From positions 18,700 through 82,699 of the forward strand of contig CAISJL010000183.1 in NCBI GenBank assembly GCA_903885665.1: DNA of 64,000 nucleotides. The letters run 5' to 3'. The position numbers were made by a program, and so were the translations under genes. The notes under the pieces were generated by a model. That model saw only the letters and a list, made by a program, of their open reading frames with translations, had not been told where the DNA came from and did no database searches. Each line of letters starts with the position of its first letter. Positions within the stretch are counted from its first letter, which is position 1. Source of the DNA: an uncultured beta proteobacterium. Its GTDB lineage: Bacteria; Pseudomonadota; Gammaproteobacteria; Burkholderiales; SG8-41. Shown piece by piece: positions 17,784 through 27,332 of this stretch.

Positions 17784-19189
17784 TGCAGCATCAAGAGCAA
17801 AAATTTATATTTGAGAATGGACACTTAGCCAGTAAACCTTTGCGTCAATTCTTACAGGTTGCAAGAGGTGCCGGCTTGCGCATATCTGCTGCTGAAAGTA
17901 TTGACGCAGCACGCTCTGTTGCTATTGTGGGTTGGAATAATAAAGCCATTACCAAAACTACACTATCACTTCTACTAGCAAAATCTCCAGAAGAGAAAAG
18001 TCAATTTGATCATATTTTTGAGCTCTACTTTAAAAGTCAAGAGTTTTTAAAATCAACGAATAACGAACATACAGAAGAATTAGATAAAACCTCAAATAAT
18101 TTTAATCATTCAGATATCAGCCAACATAGCAACGAATTGACAGAGGCATTGTTACGAGATGACCAAGCCACACTAGCTAATCTGATTGCGCAAGCTGCAA
18201 ATGATATTGAGTTGGAAAATATTCGCTTATTTACCCAAAAAAATCTCTATACCAGAAGAATCCTTGAGCGAATGGGAATACGCGCTTTAGAAATGAAAAT
18301 TTCTGCACAATCAGAAGCGCAATCTATTAATGAGTCCTCTGATTTTGATGTGTTAAGCGAACGTATTCATACGTTAAGAAACTCTGTGCGTGATTATGTT
18401 GAGCGTCAATTACTACTGTTTGGCAGAGCGCAAAGCGAACAGTTTCGGGAAGAATTGCTTAAATCCTCAAGAATTTCAAATTTAAATGCGCAAGATCTCA
18501 TTCGGATGAGACAGTTGGTTCGACAAATGGCAAAAAAATTAGCGGGTCGTTATGCCAAAATGCGAAAAAAACGGCTACGCGGTCAGCTGGATGTAAGACG
18601 CACAATGCGCCGCAACATGGCCTGGGGTGGGATTCCATTCGTTACGCATTGGAAACAAAAACGTATAGAAAAACCTAAGGTGATGGTCATCTGTGATGTT
18701 TCAGGATCTGTTGCTGCAATGTCTGGATTTCTGCTGATGTTTTTATATGCCCTAAATGAAGCGCTTTCAGATATACGATCATTTGCTTTTTCAGGGACCA
18801 TGATTGAAGTCAGTGATATCCTAGAGTCTGAGTCTGTAGAAAAAGCAATTGAAAAAATACTAGAAGTCATTGGATTTCAATCATCAAATTACGGTAGTTC
18901 TTTTACAGACTTTGACGAAAATTGGATTAGATTCCTTAGCCCTAAGACCACAGTGATTATTCTTGGCGATGCGAGGGGTAATAATACAGATCCAAAAGTT
19001 GAAATTCTTAAAAATATTGCTACCAGAAGTAAACAGTTAATCTGGCTAAATCCTGAATATGAGTCATCTTGGGGTACTGGTGATTCTGATATGCATAGAT
19101 ATGCCCCATATTGCAAGCAAGTCACCGTATGCAATACACTCAGACACTTAGAAAATGCTATTAGCGAAATTATGGTGCACTCCACTTAA
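17783..19189 (+). CDS. VWA domain-containing protein (CoxE-like)
   Basis: A 468-residue protein. The N-terminal ~290 residues are helical and charged, with a basic region around 250-280 (RYAKMRKKRLRGQ); the C-terminal third is a von Willebrand A domain with the metal-site DVSGS (Asp305, Ser307, Ser309) and a DFDENW stretch. This is the layout of CoxE/MoxR-partner proteins. Together with the preceding ATPase it probably forms a chaperone-like complex acting on a metalloenzyme or an envelope target. The start overlaps the ATPase stop by 1 nt. Confidence 0.9.
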   Translation: MQHQEQKFIFENGHLASKPLRQFLQVARGAGLRISAAESIDAARSVAIVGWNNKAITKTTLSLLLAKSPEEKSQFDHIFELYFKSQEFLKSTNNEHTEELDKTSNNFNHSDISQHSNELTEALLRDDQATLANLIAQAANDIELENIRLFTQKNLYTRRILERMGIRALEMKISAQSEAQSINESSDFDVLSERIHTLRNSVRDYVERQLLLFGRAQSEQFREELLKSSRISNLNAQDLIRMRQLVRQMAKKLAGRYAKMRKKRLRGQLDVRRTMRRNMAWGGIPFVTHWKQKRIEKPKVMVICDVSGSVAAMSGFLLMFLYALNEALSDIRSFAFSGTMIEVSDILESESVEKAIEKILEVIGFQSSNYGSSFTDFDENWIRFLSPKTTVIILGDARGNNTDPKVEILKNIATRSKQLIWLNPEYESSWGTGDSDMHRYAPYCKQVTVCNTLRHLENAISEIMVHST

Positions 19190-19216
19190 ATTCTAATCAA
19201 CATTAAAGGATATGTC

Positions 19217-19498
19217 GTGAGAATTTATAAAATCCCATTTAATTTATTATTTTCATTATTTTCATTATCGTCACTATTATCAACTACCGCTTCTGCTCAG
19301 TCCGATTGCGCCACTTTAAAAGATAATGACTACAAGCATATGTGTCTAGCTACTTCGACCGGAAAATCCTCATTTTGTAACTCAATCAAAGATAACGATT
19401 CAAAAAACATGTGCCTAGCCAGAGTTGACTTAAAAAAAGCAAACTGCGACAAGATAAAAGCAAAAGACATTAAAAAAGAATGCCTAGCAATGTTCTAA
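19217..19498 (+). CDS. Small secreted protein with three 23-residue Cys repeats
   Basis: This 93-residue protein starts at GTG, with AAAGGA 6 nt upstream. Residues 1-27 form a signal peptide (hydrophobic core, ASA before QS). The mature part is three copies of a repeat with two Cys 12 residues apart: Cys31/43, Cys54/66 and Cys77/89, each copy offset by exactly 23. The core is a Cys, then KDxDxK, then MCLA or ECLA. Three disulfides, one per repeat, are the simple model. Function unknown; I do not recognise a named family. It sits directly downstream of the MoxR/VWA pair on the same strand. Confidence 0.85.
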   Translation: MRIYKIPFNLLFSLFSLSSLLSTTASAQSDCATLKDNDYKHMCLATSTGKSSFCNSIKDNDSKNMCLARVDLKKANCDKIKAKDIKKECLAMF

Positions 19499-19532
19499 TT
19501 GATTTGAAATGAAAATTAATGAAAGGTGTCTG

Positions 19533-20402
19533 ATGATTTCCTTTAAAAAACTTCATAATTACGTTGGTGCTGAAGTCAGTCCTATACAGCTTAAGAATGT
19601 ATTTGATCAGGTCATACTAGATCAGCTTGTATCTGGTATGGACACACATGGTGTATTAGTATTTAGAAACCAGATCATGAGTGACGAGGAGCAAATGGCG
19701 TTTTGTGAACGATTTGGCGGCCCCCTACATACCAAGCCTGGTGTTGCTGCCCTCGGAAAAAATAAATTCAATAATAACGCCATTGCTGACATTTCTAATG
19801 TCGATGAAAATGGTCAGATTAGAGCAGTAGACGATAGACGCAGAATGTATTCATTAGCAAATCGACTATGGCACACCGATGCCTCCTTCCAAAGTCCTGC
19901 AGGCCGATACTCAACGCTTTGTGCTAAAGTCATCCCTAAAGTAGGCGCCAATACTGAATTTGCAGATATGGCCGCCGCTTATGATGCACTGGATCACAAT
20001 ACTAAGAATATGATTGCAGGACTGCATGTACATCACTCTATTGCTTATTCACGACAACTGCTCGGATTTAGTTTCTCCGAAGAGGAGTTGAATGAACTCA
20101 AAGGCGCGGTTCACCCATTGGTTCGTGTCAACCCTAGAACTCAGCAAAAATCTTTATATTTAGCCTCACATGCCAATAAAATCATAGAAATGCCGATTCC
20201 GGAGGGGAGACTTTTGCTAAGAGACCTGACCGAGCATGCAACTCAGCCACAATTTGTATATAGCCATCAATGGCAAGATCATGATTTTGTTATCTGGGAT
20301 AATTTAGCAACAATGCATAGAGCAACTGCTTTTGACGATGCAAAAACGCCTCGTGAACTCAGGCGAGTGACCACATTAGAATCGACCCCAAGTCATGCAT
20401 AG
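19533..20402 (+). CDS. TauD/TfdA-family 2-oxoglutarate and Fe(II)-dependent dioxygenase
   Basis: This 289-residue protein has the iron-binding HxD as WHTD (His114, Asp116), the distal His in MHRA (His262), and Arg residues near 274-278 for 2-oxoglutarate. GVLVFRNQIMSDEEQ is the typical N-terminal block. The frame is open from 19509, but the ATG at 19533 has AAAGGTG at good spacing, so it is preferred. Family members hydroxylate or cleave sulfonates, aryloxyacids or similar. It may be the last gene of the CoA-transferase/MoxR unit. Substrate unknown. Confidence 0.92.
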   Translation: MISFKKLHNYVGAEVSPIQLKNVFDQVILDQLVSGMDTHGVLVFRNQIMSDEEQMAFCERFGGPLHTKPGVAALGKNKFNNNAIADISNVDENGQIRAVDDRRRMYSLANRLWHTDASFQSPAGRYSTLCAKVIPKVGANTEFADMAAAYDALDHNTKNMIAGLHVHHSIAYSRQLLGFSFSEEELNELKGAVHPLVRVNPRTQQKSLYLASHANKIIEMPIPEGRLLLRDLTEHATQPQFVYSHQWQDHDFVIWDNLATMHRATAFDDAKTPRELRRVTTLESTPSHA

Positions 20403-20449
20403 GCTAGGCAGAACCTATGTAGCTTGCAGCAATAACATTTGTTAATCTA

Positions 20450-21433
20450 TTAATCGAGCTTTGCTCCTGAGCTTTGAATTATACGCTCCCATTTTTTAAT
20501 TTCATTTCGAATACGCGCTAAGAATTGCTCGGGAGTATTACCTACAGGATCCAGAGCTAGAGCAATCAGCTTGTCGCTAACTTGGGTCGTCTTCAGAGCA
20601 ATTTGTATTTCACTATGTATTCGTTTGACTATGACAGAGGGTACTTGGGCTGGACCTACCATGCCATACCATGAGTTAGCATCATAACCATTCAGCCCCG
20701 ATTCGCTCATCGTTGGAATGTTAGGTGCTGCTGCTGTTCGAGTGATTGATGTTACAGCGATCCCTCTAATTTTTCCTGATTGGATCATTGATATTACCGA
20801 AGCTGCTGATGGTATAGCAGCAACAATCTGGCCGTTTAATAAGTCTGGTAGTAATGATCCGGCGCCTTTGTACGGCACATGATTGATATCAATTTTTGCA
20901 ATGGATTTGAGTAATTCCATAGCCAAATGTGTTGGTGTGCCATTGCCTGCTGAACCATAGGTTAGTTGATTGGGTTTAGATTTAGCTAGGCTAATAAATT
21001 CTTTTAAGTTAGAAACTGGGAGACTTAGTGTAGTAACAAGCATGCCAGGTGCATATACCACCAAAGATATTGGAGTGAAATCTTTTACCGTGTCATAAGG
21101 TAGTGATTTATGTAGACTGATATTAATGCTATGACTACTACTAACCAGCCCCAGGGTGTAACCATCGGGAGCTGATTTAGCAACAATATCTGTACCAATA
21201 ATTCCCCCTGCCCCATTTCTATTGTCGACAACGATAGCAACACCTAATTGCTCGGAAAGACGTTGACTCACTATTCTAGCTGCAATATCAGTTCCACCGC
21301 CTGCGGTAAAAGGCACCACTAAGCGTATAGATCGATTCGGATAGGACTGCGCAAATGTCAGATGACTGGTAATTATAAAAATAATACCTATTAAAAAATG
21401 AATGCGATACGAATGATTTAAATGTAAAGTCAT
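20450..21433 (-). CDS. Bug/TctC-family periplasmic substrate-binding protein
   Basis: This 327-residue receptor has a signal peptide (FLIGIIFIITSHLTFAQ), then YPNRSIRLVVPFTAGGGTDIA, DNRNGAGGIIGTD, TYGSAGNGTPTHL and VPYKGAGSLLPDLLNG. It is convergent with the TauD-type gene and shows no strong Shine-Dalgarno. Ligand unknown. Confidence 0.94.
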   Translation of the reverse strand: MTLHLNHSYRIHFLIGIIFIITSHLTFAQSYPNRSIRLVVPFTAGGGTDIAARIVSQRLSEQLGVAIVVDNRNGAGGIIGTDIVAKSAPDGYTLGLVSSSHSINISLHKSLPYDTVKDFTPISLVVYAPGMLVTTLSLPVSNLKEFISLAKSKPNQLTYGSAGNGTPTHLAMELLKSIAKIDINHVPYKGAGSLLPDLLNGQIVAAIPSAASVISMIQSGKIRGIAVTSITRTAAAPNIPTMSESGLNGYDANSWYGMVGPAQVPSVIVKRIHSEIQIALKTTQVSDKLIALALDPVGNTPEQFLARIRNEIKKWERIIQSSGAKLD

Positions 21434-22096
21434 GTTAATTAATTTAATCTTAAAGAAGTTTATGAGGGAGATTTAGCAACAGATCTGTATCGTTTTGTCT
21501 TTGTTAGGGCATTTAGTGTAGCTCAATGACGGCCTAGTTGTTAAGATCAGATAGGTAATGGTGTCACGCAGAATATTAGGAGTAATTAACAAAATATGAG
21601 TATCTTAATCAGAACTAGACCAAACTCTTAATTCTACATAATGTTCTATGAATGCAAGATCAATGATTAAAACTGTAATTTATAATCCTAATTATATGAC
21701 TTAATTTTATTCTTTTGATAATTTCCAGAATATCAATTCTCTTTTCTCTTTTCTCTTTTCTCTTTTTTCAGTTTTTCAGTTATCGATATTTTATTTTTTG
21801 ATGTTAATTTGGACTCCATTCACATCAACCTATTGCCTACTAGCAGTAAAAATTACAAATGAAACCCATGATCAACCAACTATTTTTCAGCAATGCACGT
21901 TTAGGTGTAGTTGCCTACCTTTTTAAGCAGAGTCAAATAATTGCCAAAAAATTTCCAATAAACTGAAAATAATCAGCCAATATTTCGACAAGAGTGGTCA
22001 TATTTAAATCGGCGGCCTATGGCCAAATTTCAATGTAGAATCGTAATCAATTCAGCATCACCTTAAGCTATCCAGTATTATCCTGCTTTCTACTCA
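21434..22096. other. 660-bp AT-rich gap between divergent genes
   Basis: This stretch separates a Bug receptor (minus) from the monooxygenase pair (plus). It holds no ORF I can support, no tRNA and no transposon ends. It contains a heptanucleotide tandem repeat (21738-21768) followed by two TTTTTCAG units. Promoters for both flanking genes must lie here, but none is clear enough to call. Confidence 0.6.
21738..21768. repeat. Tandem TCTCTTT heptamer repeat
   Basis: Four exact copies of TCTCTTT run from 21738 to 21765, followed by a T-run. The plus strand is pure pyrimidine here. Copy number could vary by slippage. It lies about 330 bp upstream of the monooxygenase start. Confidence 0.9.
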
Positions 22097-23287
22097 ATGA
22101 GTTCATATATGCCCAATGATCAACCGAGCTTCGCTCAACTCTATGAGCGCGCTCATTCTCTATTACCTATTCTGCGGGAACGTGCAACACTGACTGAAGA
22201 CTTAAGGCGAATACCAGATGCTACCCTGGATGACTTACATCAGAGCGGCCTATTTCGAATGTTGCAGCCCACTCGAGTCGGCGGTAGCGCTTTGCCCTAC
22301 GATGCCTTCGTCAAACTAACAAGTACGATTGGTAGATCTTGCGGTTCCACTGCCTGGGTATTAGCAAATCTCGCTAACCACCATTGGATGCTCGCGCTGT
22401 GGCCAAGGCAAGCTCAAGATGAGATATGGGGTGTATCTCCGGACACACTCATTGGTTCTGCCTTGATGTTCCCAGCAGGTCGCGCTGAACTCAAAGATGA
22501 AGGATTCATTCTCAATGGCCATTGGAAATTTTCAAGTGGTATCGATGCTTGTGGTTGGTGCATGCTTGGGGGCATTGCGTCGAGCGCTGAGGGAGAAAGC
22601 CCCACCTATTATATTTTTTTGCTACCCGCTCAAGATTATCAAATTATCGACACCTGGCATGTCGCAGGACTCAGGGGCACTGGTAGCAAAGATATCTTGG
22701 TGAACAATATTCACATCCCTAAGCATAGGGCACTGCCGATTCATTCCATACGTGGCGGATCAACGCAAAGCACAGAGACGGACCCATTGTTTCATCTCCC
22801 TGCTTTCGATTTGTTTCCGTATGTTGTCGCTAGTGCTGCCTTAGGCATTGCACAAGGTGCAATTGCTGATTTCAGTGAAGATATTAAGCACCGCATTACC
22901 GCTTACTCAACCACATTACTTGCTGACTATGCCACTACTCAATCAAGACTAGGCCATGCAGCTGCAGCAGTAGCTGCTGCTGAACGTATCTTGATTGGCA
23001 ATTGCCAGGATGTCATGCAACGTGCACAGATGCACGTCATGCCTGATCGCGAGTTTAAAATTCGCTTAAGGCGTGATGGTGCATATGCTGCACATTTATG
23101 CACTGAAGCTGTGACCCTGTTATTTGGCGCTGGTGGTGGGGAGTTTCTATATAATCAACAAACAATTCAACGCTCGTTCAGAGATATTCATGCTGCTAAC
23201 AGTCACCACGCTCTGGCATGGGATATCGCAACCACAATGGCAGGAAAGTCATTGTTGGGATTAGCGGCTGATCTGCCTACACTATAA
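22097..23287 (+). CDS. Flavin-dependent monooxygenase, oxygenase component (acyl-CoA dehydrogenase fold, HsaA/HpaH-C2 like)
   Basis: This 396-residue protein has the acyl-CoA dehydrogenase fold with the group D monooxygenase pattern: IPDATLDDLHQSGLFRMLQP and GGSALPYDAFVKLTSTIGRSCGSTAW at the N-terminus, NGHWKFSSGIDACGW in the middle, and a C-terminal SFRDIHAANSHHALAWD. Such proteins use reduced flavin from a partner reductase to hydroxylate phenolic or heteroaromatic substrates. The reductase gene follows 4 nt downstream, so this is a two-component monooxygenase. Substrate unknown. No clear Shine-Dalgarno is seen; Met5 is an alternative start. Confidence 0.9.
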   Translation: MSSYMPNDQPSFAQLYERAHSLLPILRERATLTEDLRRIPDATLDDLHQSGLFRMLQPTRVGGSALPYDAFVKLTSTIGRSCGSTAWVLANLANHHWMLALWPRQAQDEIWGVSPDTLIGSALMFPAGRAELKDEGFILNGHWKFSSGIDACGWCMLGGIASSAEGESPTYYIFLLPAQDYQIIDTWHVAGLRGTGSKDILVNNIHIPKHRALPIHSIRGGSTQSTETDPLFHLPAFDLFPYVVASAALGIAQGAIADFSEDIKHRITAYSTTLLADYATTQSRLGHAAAAVAAAERILIGNCQDVMQRAQMHVMPDREFKIRLRRDGAYAAHLCTEAVTLLFGAGGGEFLYNQQTIQRSFRDIHAANSHHALAWDIATTMAGKSLLGLAADLPTL

Positions 23288-23291
23288 AATT

Positions 23292-23801
23292 ATGACCATT
23301 GAATCTACATTGCAAGATCAACAGATTGATTTCGACCCCAGAGACTTTCGAAATGCGTTAGGTGTTTTTGTTACCGGTGTCACTGTAGTCACTACCCTCA
23401 ATACCAGTGGTGAGCCGATTGGATTAACTGCAAATTCATTTAGCTCGGTTTCTCTATCACCACCATTGGTGTTGTGGAGCCTCTCTCTGCGCTCGCCAAA
23501 CCTTTCAAACTATCTACAAGCTACGCATTTTCTGGTGAATATCTTATCGGATAAGCAGGCAGATATCTCAGATCGCTTTGCACGGTCAAATTCGAATAAA
23601 TTTGAAGGACTTGATTATAAAAAGAGCCAACAAGGACTTCCCCAGTTAAATGGTATCTCTGCGTATTTCGAATGCCGAACTGAAGCCAGACACTACAGCG
23701 GTGATCATGTTATTTTTATTGGTCAAGTAATTAATTATCAATACAACGGCTCACCCACCTTAGTGTATTCAAGAGGACAATATAAGATATTGGAGTCATA
23801 A
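23292..23801 (+). CDS. Flavin reductase family protein (reductase component)
   Basis: A 169-residue FMN-binding split-barrel reductase with DFRNALGVFVTGVTVVTT, IGLTANSFSSVSLSPPLV and SGDHVIFIGQVI, the hallmark segments of HpaC/HsaB-type enzymes. It would supply reduced flavin to the oxygenase encoded just upstream (4-nt gap). Cys is not required in this family. It is a clear partner pair by position and fold. Confidence 0.92.
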   Translation: MTIESTLQDQQIDFDPRDFRNALGVFVTGVTVVTTLNTSGEPIGLTANSFSSVSLSPPLVLWSLSLRSPNLSNYLQATHFLVNILSDKQADISDRFARSNSNKFEGLDYKKSQQGLPQLNGISAYFECRTEARHYSGDHVIFIGQVINYQYNGSPTLVYSRGQYKILES

Positions 23802-23842
23802 AAAGCATAAAAAATTAAAATCAAAAGAATTAACTTTAACGA

Positions 23843-24016
23843 TTATTCTTTTCTTTCAACCGGAATTGATTTCAACTCTTCAGGTATTAGGCTTGAGTTT
23901 GGTTCATTGAGGGTGTCTGGAGTATCAGTTAACTTTTTAGCCTTCTTTTCATCTTTCTTCTGCTTTTTAGCAAGTTCGCGCTGGCGCTTTGCAAATCCAT
24001 AATTAGGCTGGGCCAT
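23843..24016 (-). CDS. Small highly charged conserved-type protein (57 aa)
   Basis: A 57-codon ORF encodes a very basic protein beginning MAQPNYGFAKRQRELAKK, followed by a Lys-rich stretch and an acidic-to-neutral tail ending PVERKE. AAAGGAAAA precedes the ATG at good spacing. The N-terminal pattern (NYGFxKRQRELAKK) matches small hypothetical proteins I recall from betaproteobacteria, which supports a real gene. Function unknown. It lies downstream of the pckG terminator on the same strand. Confidence 0.75.
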   Translation of the reverse strand: MAQPNYGFAKRQRELAKKQKKDEKKAKKLTDTPDTLNEPNSSLIPEELKSIPVERKE

Positions 24017-24039
24017 TAAGATTTTCCTTTCATGAAAAA

Positions 24040-24068
24040 CGGCGATAGTGTCTGAGACGCTATCGCCG
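24040..24068 (-). terminator. Intrinsic terminator after pckG
   Basis: A 13-bp stem (one G-U pair) with a 3-nt loop: CGGCGATAG pairs with CTATCGCCG, extended by GTCT/AGAC. On the minus strand it is followed by GTTTTTC. It lies about 30 nt past the pckG stop. Confidence 0.85.
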
Positions 24069-24095
24069 CTTATTAAACAACTAATGTACGAATAC

Positions 24096-25940
24096 TTATA
24101 GCGCCTTCTCCAACGCCTTACATTGCTCTGTCATTGCTGACGGCAGACGAGATTGCAATTTGCTAAAAAGTTCCAAATGGTCTTTCACCTCAACTCGCCA
24201 TGCATCATGATCAATATGGGTAAGCGCATCAAAACTTTGCCGACTAAAGCTCGTCAATCCGCTCCATTCCATATCTTCATAACGTGGCATTTTTCCAATT
24301 GGAGTATCTAGGGCTGGCACGGCATTGTCACAACGCTCAACAATCCATTTCAGTACACGCATATTATCGCCAAAACCTGGCCACATAAACTTACCATCGG
24401 CATCACGACGGAACCAGTTCACCGCAAAAATCTTTGGCTGCTGTTTGGCTTTCGCACCAACCTCTAACCAATGCTTAAAGTAGTCCCCAAAGTGATATCC
24501 ACAAAATGGCAACATCGCAAAGGGGTCCCGTCTCACAACCCCAACTTTACCGACAATCGCTGCAGTGGTCTCAGAGGCCATAGTAGCGGCTAGATAGACG
24601 CCGTGCTCCCAATTGTTAGCCTCTGTGACTAACGGCACGGTTGTGGTGCGGCGACCTCCAAATAAGAAAGCACTAATAGGCACGCCTGCGGGATTTTCCC
24701 AGTCCGCATCCATTGAAGGAATCTGAGATGCTGGAACCGTAAAGCGTGAGTTTGGATGCGCGGCTAGACGACCGCAATCAGGTGTCCATGACTGACCAGT
24801 CCAGTCGATTAAGTGTTGTGGCGCTTGCTTACTCAAGCCTTCCCACCACACATCACCATCGTCTGTGAGTGCAACATTAGTAAATATCGTATTGCTATTC
24901 AATGAGGCTAAGCAGTTGGCATTGGTTTCCACTGAGGTGCCTGGAGCGACACCAAAAGCACCAGCTTCAGGATTAATCGCATAAAGTCTGCCATCGGGGC
25001 CTGGTTTAATCCAAGCAATATCTTCGCCAACTGTGGTGACGTTCCAGCCTTCTAAGGCTTTGGGAGGAATCAACATCGCTAAATTGGTTTTACCGCAGGC
25101 GCTAGGGAAGGCGGCTGCAATGTAGTGCCTTTTGCCACCTGGAGGCTGAATGCCTAATATCAACATATGCTCAGCTAACCAGCCCTGCTCTTTGGCCATA
25201 ATCGAGGCGATACGCAAGGCAAAGCACTTCTTACCCAATAGCGCATTACCACCATAACCACTGCCAAATGACCAAATTAATTTTTCTTCTGGGAAGTGTG
25301 TAATAAATTTATGTTCTTTGTTACTTGGCCAAGCGATATCTTTTTGACCTGGTGCCAATGGTATGCCTACCGAATGTAAGCACGGAACAAAGGATCCGTT
25401 GGCACCCAGAATATCGATCACTTGGCGGCCAATACGCGTCATGATACGCATGCTGACCACAACGTAAGCGGAGTCTGTCAGCTCTACGCCAATATGTGCA
25501 ATATGTGAGCCGAGCGGTCCCATGCTAAATGGGATGACATACATGGTGCGACCACGCATACAACCGGTATATAGCTTACTCATGGTCGACTTCATCTCTT
25601 CTGGCGGCATCCAATTATTATTAGGGCCGGCATCTTCTTTGTTATGGCTGCATACAAAGGTGCGATCTTCCATGCGCGCAACATCGTCTGGATGAGAGCG
25701 CGCTAAAAAGCAACCAGGGCGCTTTTCTTGATTCAGTCGAATTAGGGTTCCAGCATCGACCATTTCGTTACAGAGTCTGTCGTATTCCTCTTGAGAACCA
25801 TCGCACCAAACCACACGGTCGGGTTGCGTCATCGCAGCAACTTCCATGACCCATTTTTTCAATGGCTCATTGATCACATACGCAGGGGCTGAAATATCGC
25901 CGCTGTAGGCGCCCATGATTTGGGCAGTGGAATTGCTCAT
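24096..25940 (-). CDS. pckG: Phosphoenolpyruvate carboxykinase (GTP)
   Basis: At 614 residues this is the normal length of the GTP-dependent enzyme, which converts oxaloacetate and GTP to phosphoenolpyruvate, CO2 and GDP in gluconeogenesis. The P-loop with the family's reactive Cys is [13 protein letters not shown]; other signatures are [11 protein letters not shown] near the start, [21 protein letters not shown] and [19 protein letters not shown]. The start has AGGAGTT 7 nt upstream and the gene ends in its own terminator. Presence of this enzyme fits growth on organic acids, in line with the receptor-rich region. Confidence 0.98.
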   Translation of the reverse strand: MSNSTAQIMGAYSGDISAPAYVINEPLKKWVMEVAAMTQPDRVVWCDGSQEEYDRLCNEMVDAGTLIRLNQEKRPGCFLARSHPDDVARMEDRTFVCSHNKEDAGPNNNWMPPEEMKSTMSKLYTGCMRGRTMYVIPFSMGPLGSHIAHIGVELTDSAYVVVSMRIMTRIGRQVIDILGANGSFVPCLHSVGIPLAPGQKDIAWPSNKEHKFITHFPEEKLIWSFGSGYGGNALLGKKCFALRIASIMAKEQGWLAEHMLILGIQPPGGKRHYIAAAFPSACGKTNLAMLIPPKALEGWNVTTVGEDIAWIKPGPDGRLYAINPEAGAFGVAPGTSVETNANCLASLNSNTIFTNVALTDDGDVWWEGLSKQAPQHLIDWTGQSWTPDCGRLAAHPNSRFTVPASQIPSMDADWENPAGVPISAFLFGGRRTTTVPLVTEANNWEHGVYLAATMASETTAAIVGKVGVVRRDPFAMLPFCGYHFGDYFKHWLEVGAKAKQQPKIFAVNWFRRDADGKFMWPGFGDNMRVLKWIVERCDNAVPALDTPIGKMPRYEDMEWSGLTSFSRQSFDALTHIDHDAWRVEVKDHLELFSKLQSRLPSAMTEQCKALEKAL

Positions 25941-26120
25941 CTATAACTCCTAATTACCTAATTATTTGATTTTTAATGTAAAAAACTACATCAAAGTTGA
26001 ATAGTCTTTTTACTCGTCGGCGGGAAAAATTAAGTTGCATAAGAATTGGGCAAAAATTCTTAATACAATCTAAAACTAATCCAACGTAAATCCTCGAGTA
26101 ATTCCATATTTTACACTAAA

Positions 26121-27332
26121 TTACTGCCTCTCGATACCTGTTAACGTCCGCCGTTTAGCCAGTAACAGGATAGAAATACCGGTAAAAATCAGAAATGGTA
26201 TGGCGCCATAATTCATCACTTCCCAACCCCTCGCGCTAAACAACCAGCCAGAGGTCGCAGAACTTGCTGCCATAGTCAGAAAAATTGCCGTGTCATTTGC
26301 TCCCTGCACTTTAGCTTTCTCTGCAATAGTATGCGTTTCGGTTAGCAGTGTTGTTCCACCGATGTATAAAAAGTTCCAACCAATACCGATTAAAACTAAA
26401 GCAAACCAAAAGTGCATCACTTCAATGCCGGAGAGTGCAATTGCCACACATCCTAAACAGAATAAAACACCAATACTGAGTATGGTGCATACGCCAAACC
26501 GTTTTATTAAAGTGCCGGTAAAAAACGATGGCGCAAACATGGCAAAGACGTGCCATTCGATGACAAACACCGTAGATTTAAAAGAAAACTGGCAAGCTTT
26601 CATCGCTAGTGGCGTAGCAGTCATCAGTAAATTCATCACACCATAGCCCACCATGCCACACATGACGGCGACCAAAAATGTTGGATCTTTCGCTATTTGC
26701 CGCAAGGATCGACCGCTGTTGCTTTGCTCTGCAATCGTGAGTCGCGGTATTCGGAGCTGTCGCTGTAGAATAATTGCAATTGTGCAAAATAAAATTAACA
26801 CCAGATAGCTACCCATAAACTCAGCAGATAGTAAATCTTTGGTGTATTGCGCCGTTTCGGGTCCTAAAATACCGCCCACGAGTCCGCCCGCAAGTACTAA
26901 GGATATCGCCCGACTTTTAAACTCTGGAGGCGCCACATCAGCCGCTGCAAATCGATAATACTGTCCAGATGCATTGTAGATGCCCATCACTAATGTGCCA
27001 AAACATAATAGCCAAAATTGATGCGCATACACTGCCGTACAACAAATACTGGCCCCTACAATACCAATCAGTGTGCCTACAGTAAATCCATTAATACGTC
27101 CAATCCGACGCATTAGAAAAGACACGGGTAAGGTGGTTAATGCAGCACCTAAAACATAGGCCGTAACCGGTAGCGTAGCGAGAGAGCGATCAGAAGCCAG
27201 CGCGTAACCAGCGAGCCCATTAATAGAAATCAGGATGGTATTGTTGGTAAATAATAGCGCTTGAGTTGCTGCGAGCAGCGCGACATTTCTTTGATCTTCC
27301 GCTAAAGTCAATGCCTTGAAGTAATTACGCAC
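26121..27332 (-). CDS. MFS transporter
   Basis: About 12 hydrophobic helices in a ~403-residue protein, with the MFS loop 2-3 motif as RRIGRINGF and a helix starting NVALLAATQALLFTNN. The frame is open to 27386 but that would overlap the glutathione transferase gene by 62 nt; a GTG at 27332 (VRNYFKALTL) gives an 8-nt overlap and a normal short cytoplasmic N-terminus, so it is chosen with moderate certainty. Substrate unknown. It is probably cotranscribed with the GST gene. Confidence 0.87.
   Translation of the reverse strand: MRNYFKALTLAEDQRNVALLAATQALLFTNNTILISINGLAGYALASDRSLATLPVTAYVLGAALTTLPVSFLMRRIGRINGFTVGTLIGIVGASICCTAVYAHQFWLLCFGTLVMGIYNASGQYYRFAAADVAPPEFKSRAISLVLAGGLVGGILGPETAQYTKDLLSAEFMGSYLVLILFCTIAIILQRQLRIPRLTIAEQSNSGRSLRQIAKDPTFLVAVMCGMVGYGVMNLLMTATPLAMKACQFSFKSTVFVIEWHVFAMFAPSFFTGTLIKRFGVCTILSIGVLFCLGCVAIALSGIEVMHFWFALVLIGIGWNFLYIGGTTLLTETHTIAEKAKVQGANDTAIFLTMAASSATSGWLFSARGWEVMNYGAIPFLIFTGISILLLAKRRTLTGIERQ

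Noticed and set aside
16833..19189. CO dehydrogenase accessory cluster (cox)
   Set aside because: Only CoxD- and CoxE-like genes are present; no coxS, coxM, coxL, coxF or coxG is in the window.
21434..22096. Remnant gene or small RNA in the 660-bp gap
   Set aside because: No frame gives a recognisable protein, and no stable stem with a T-run was found.
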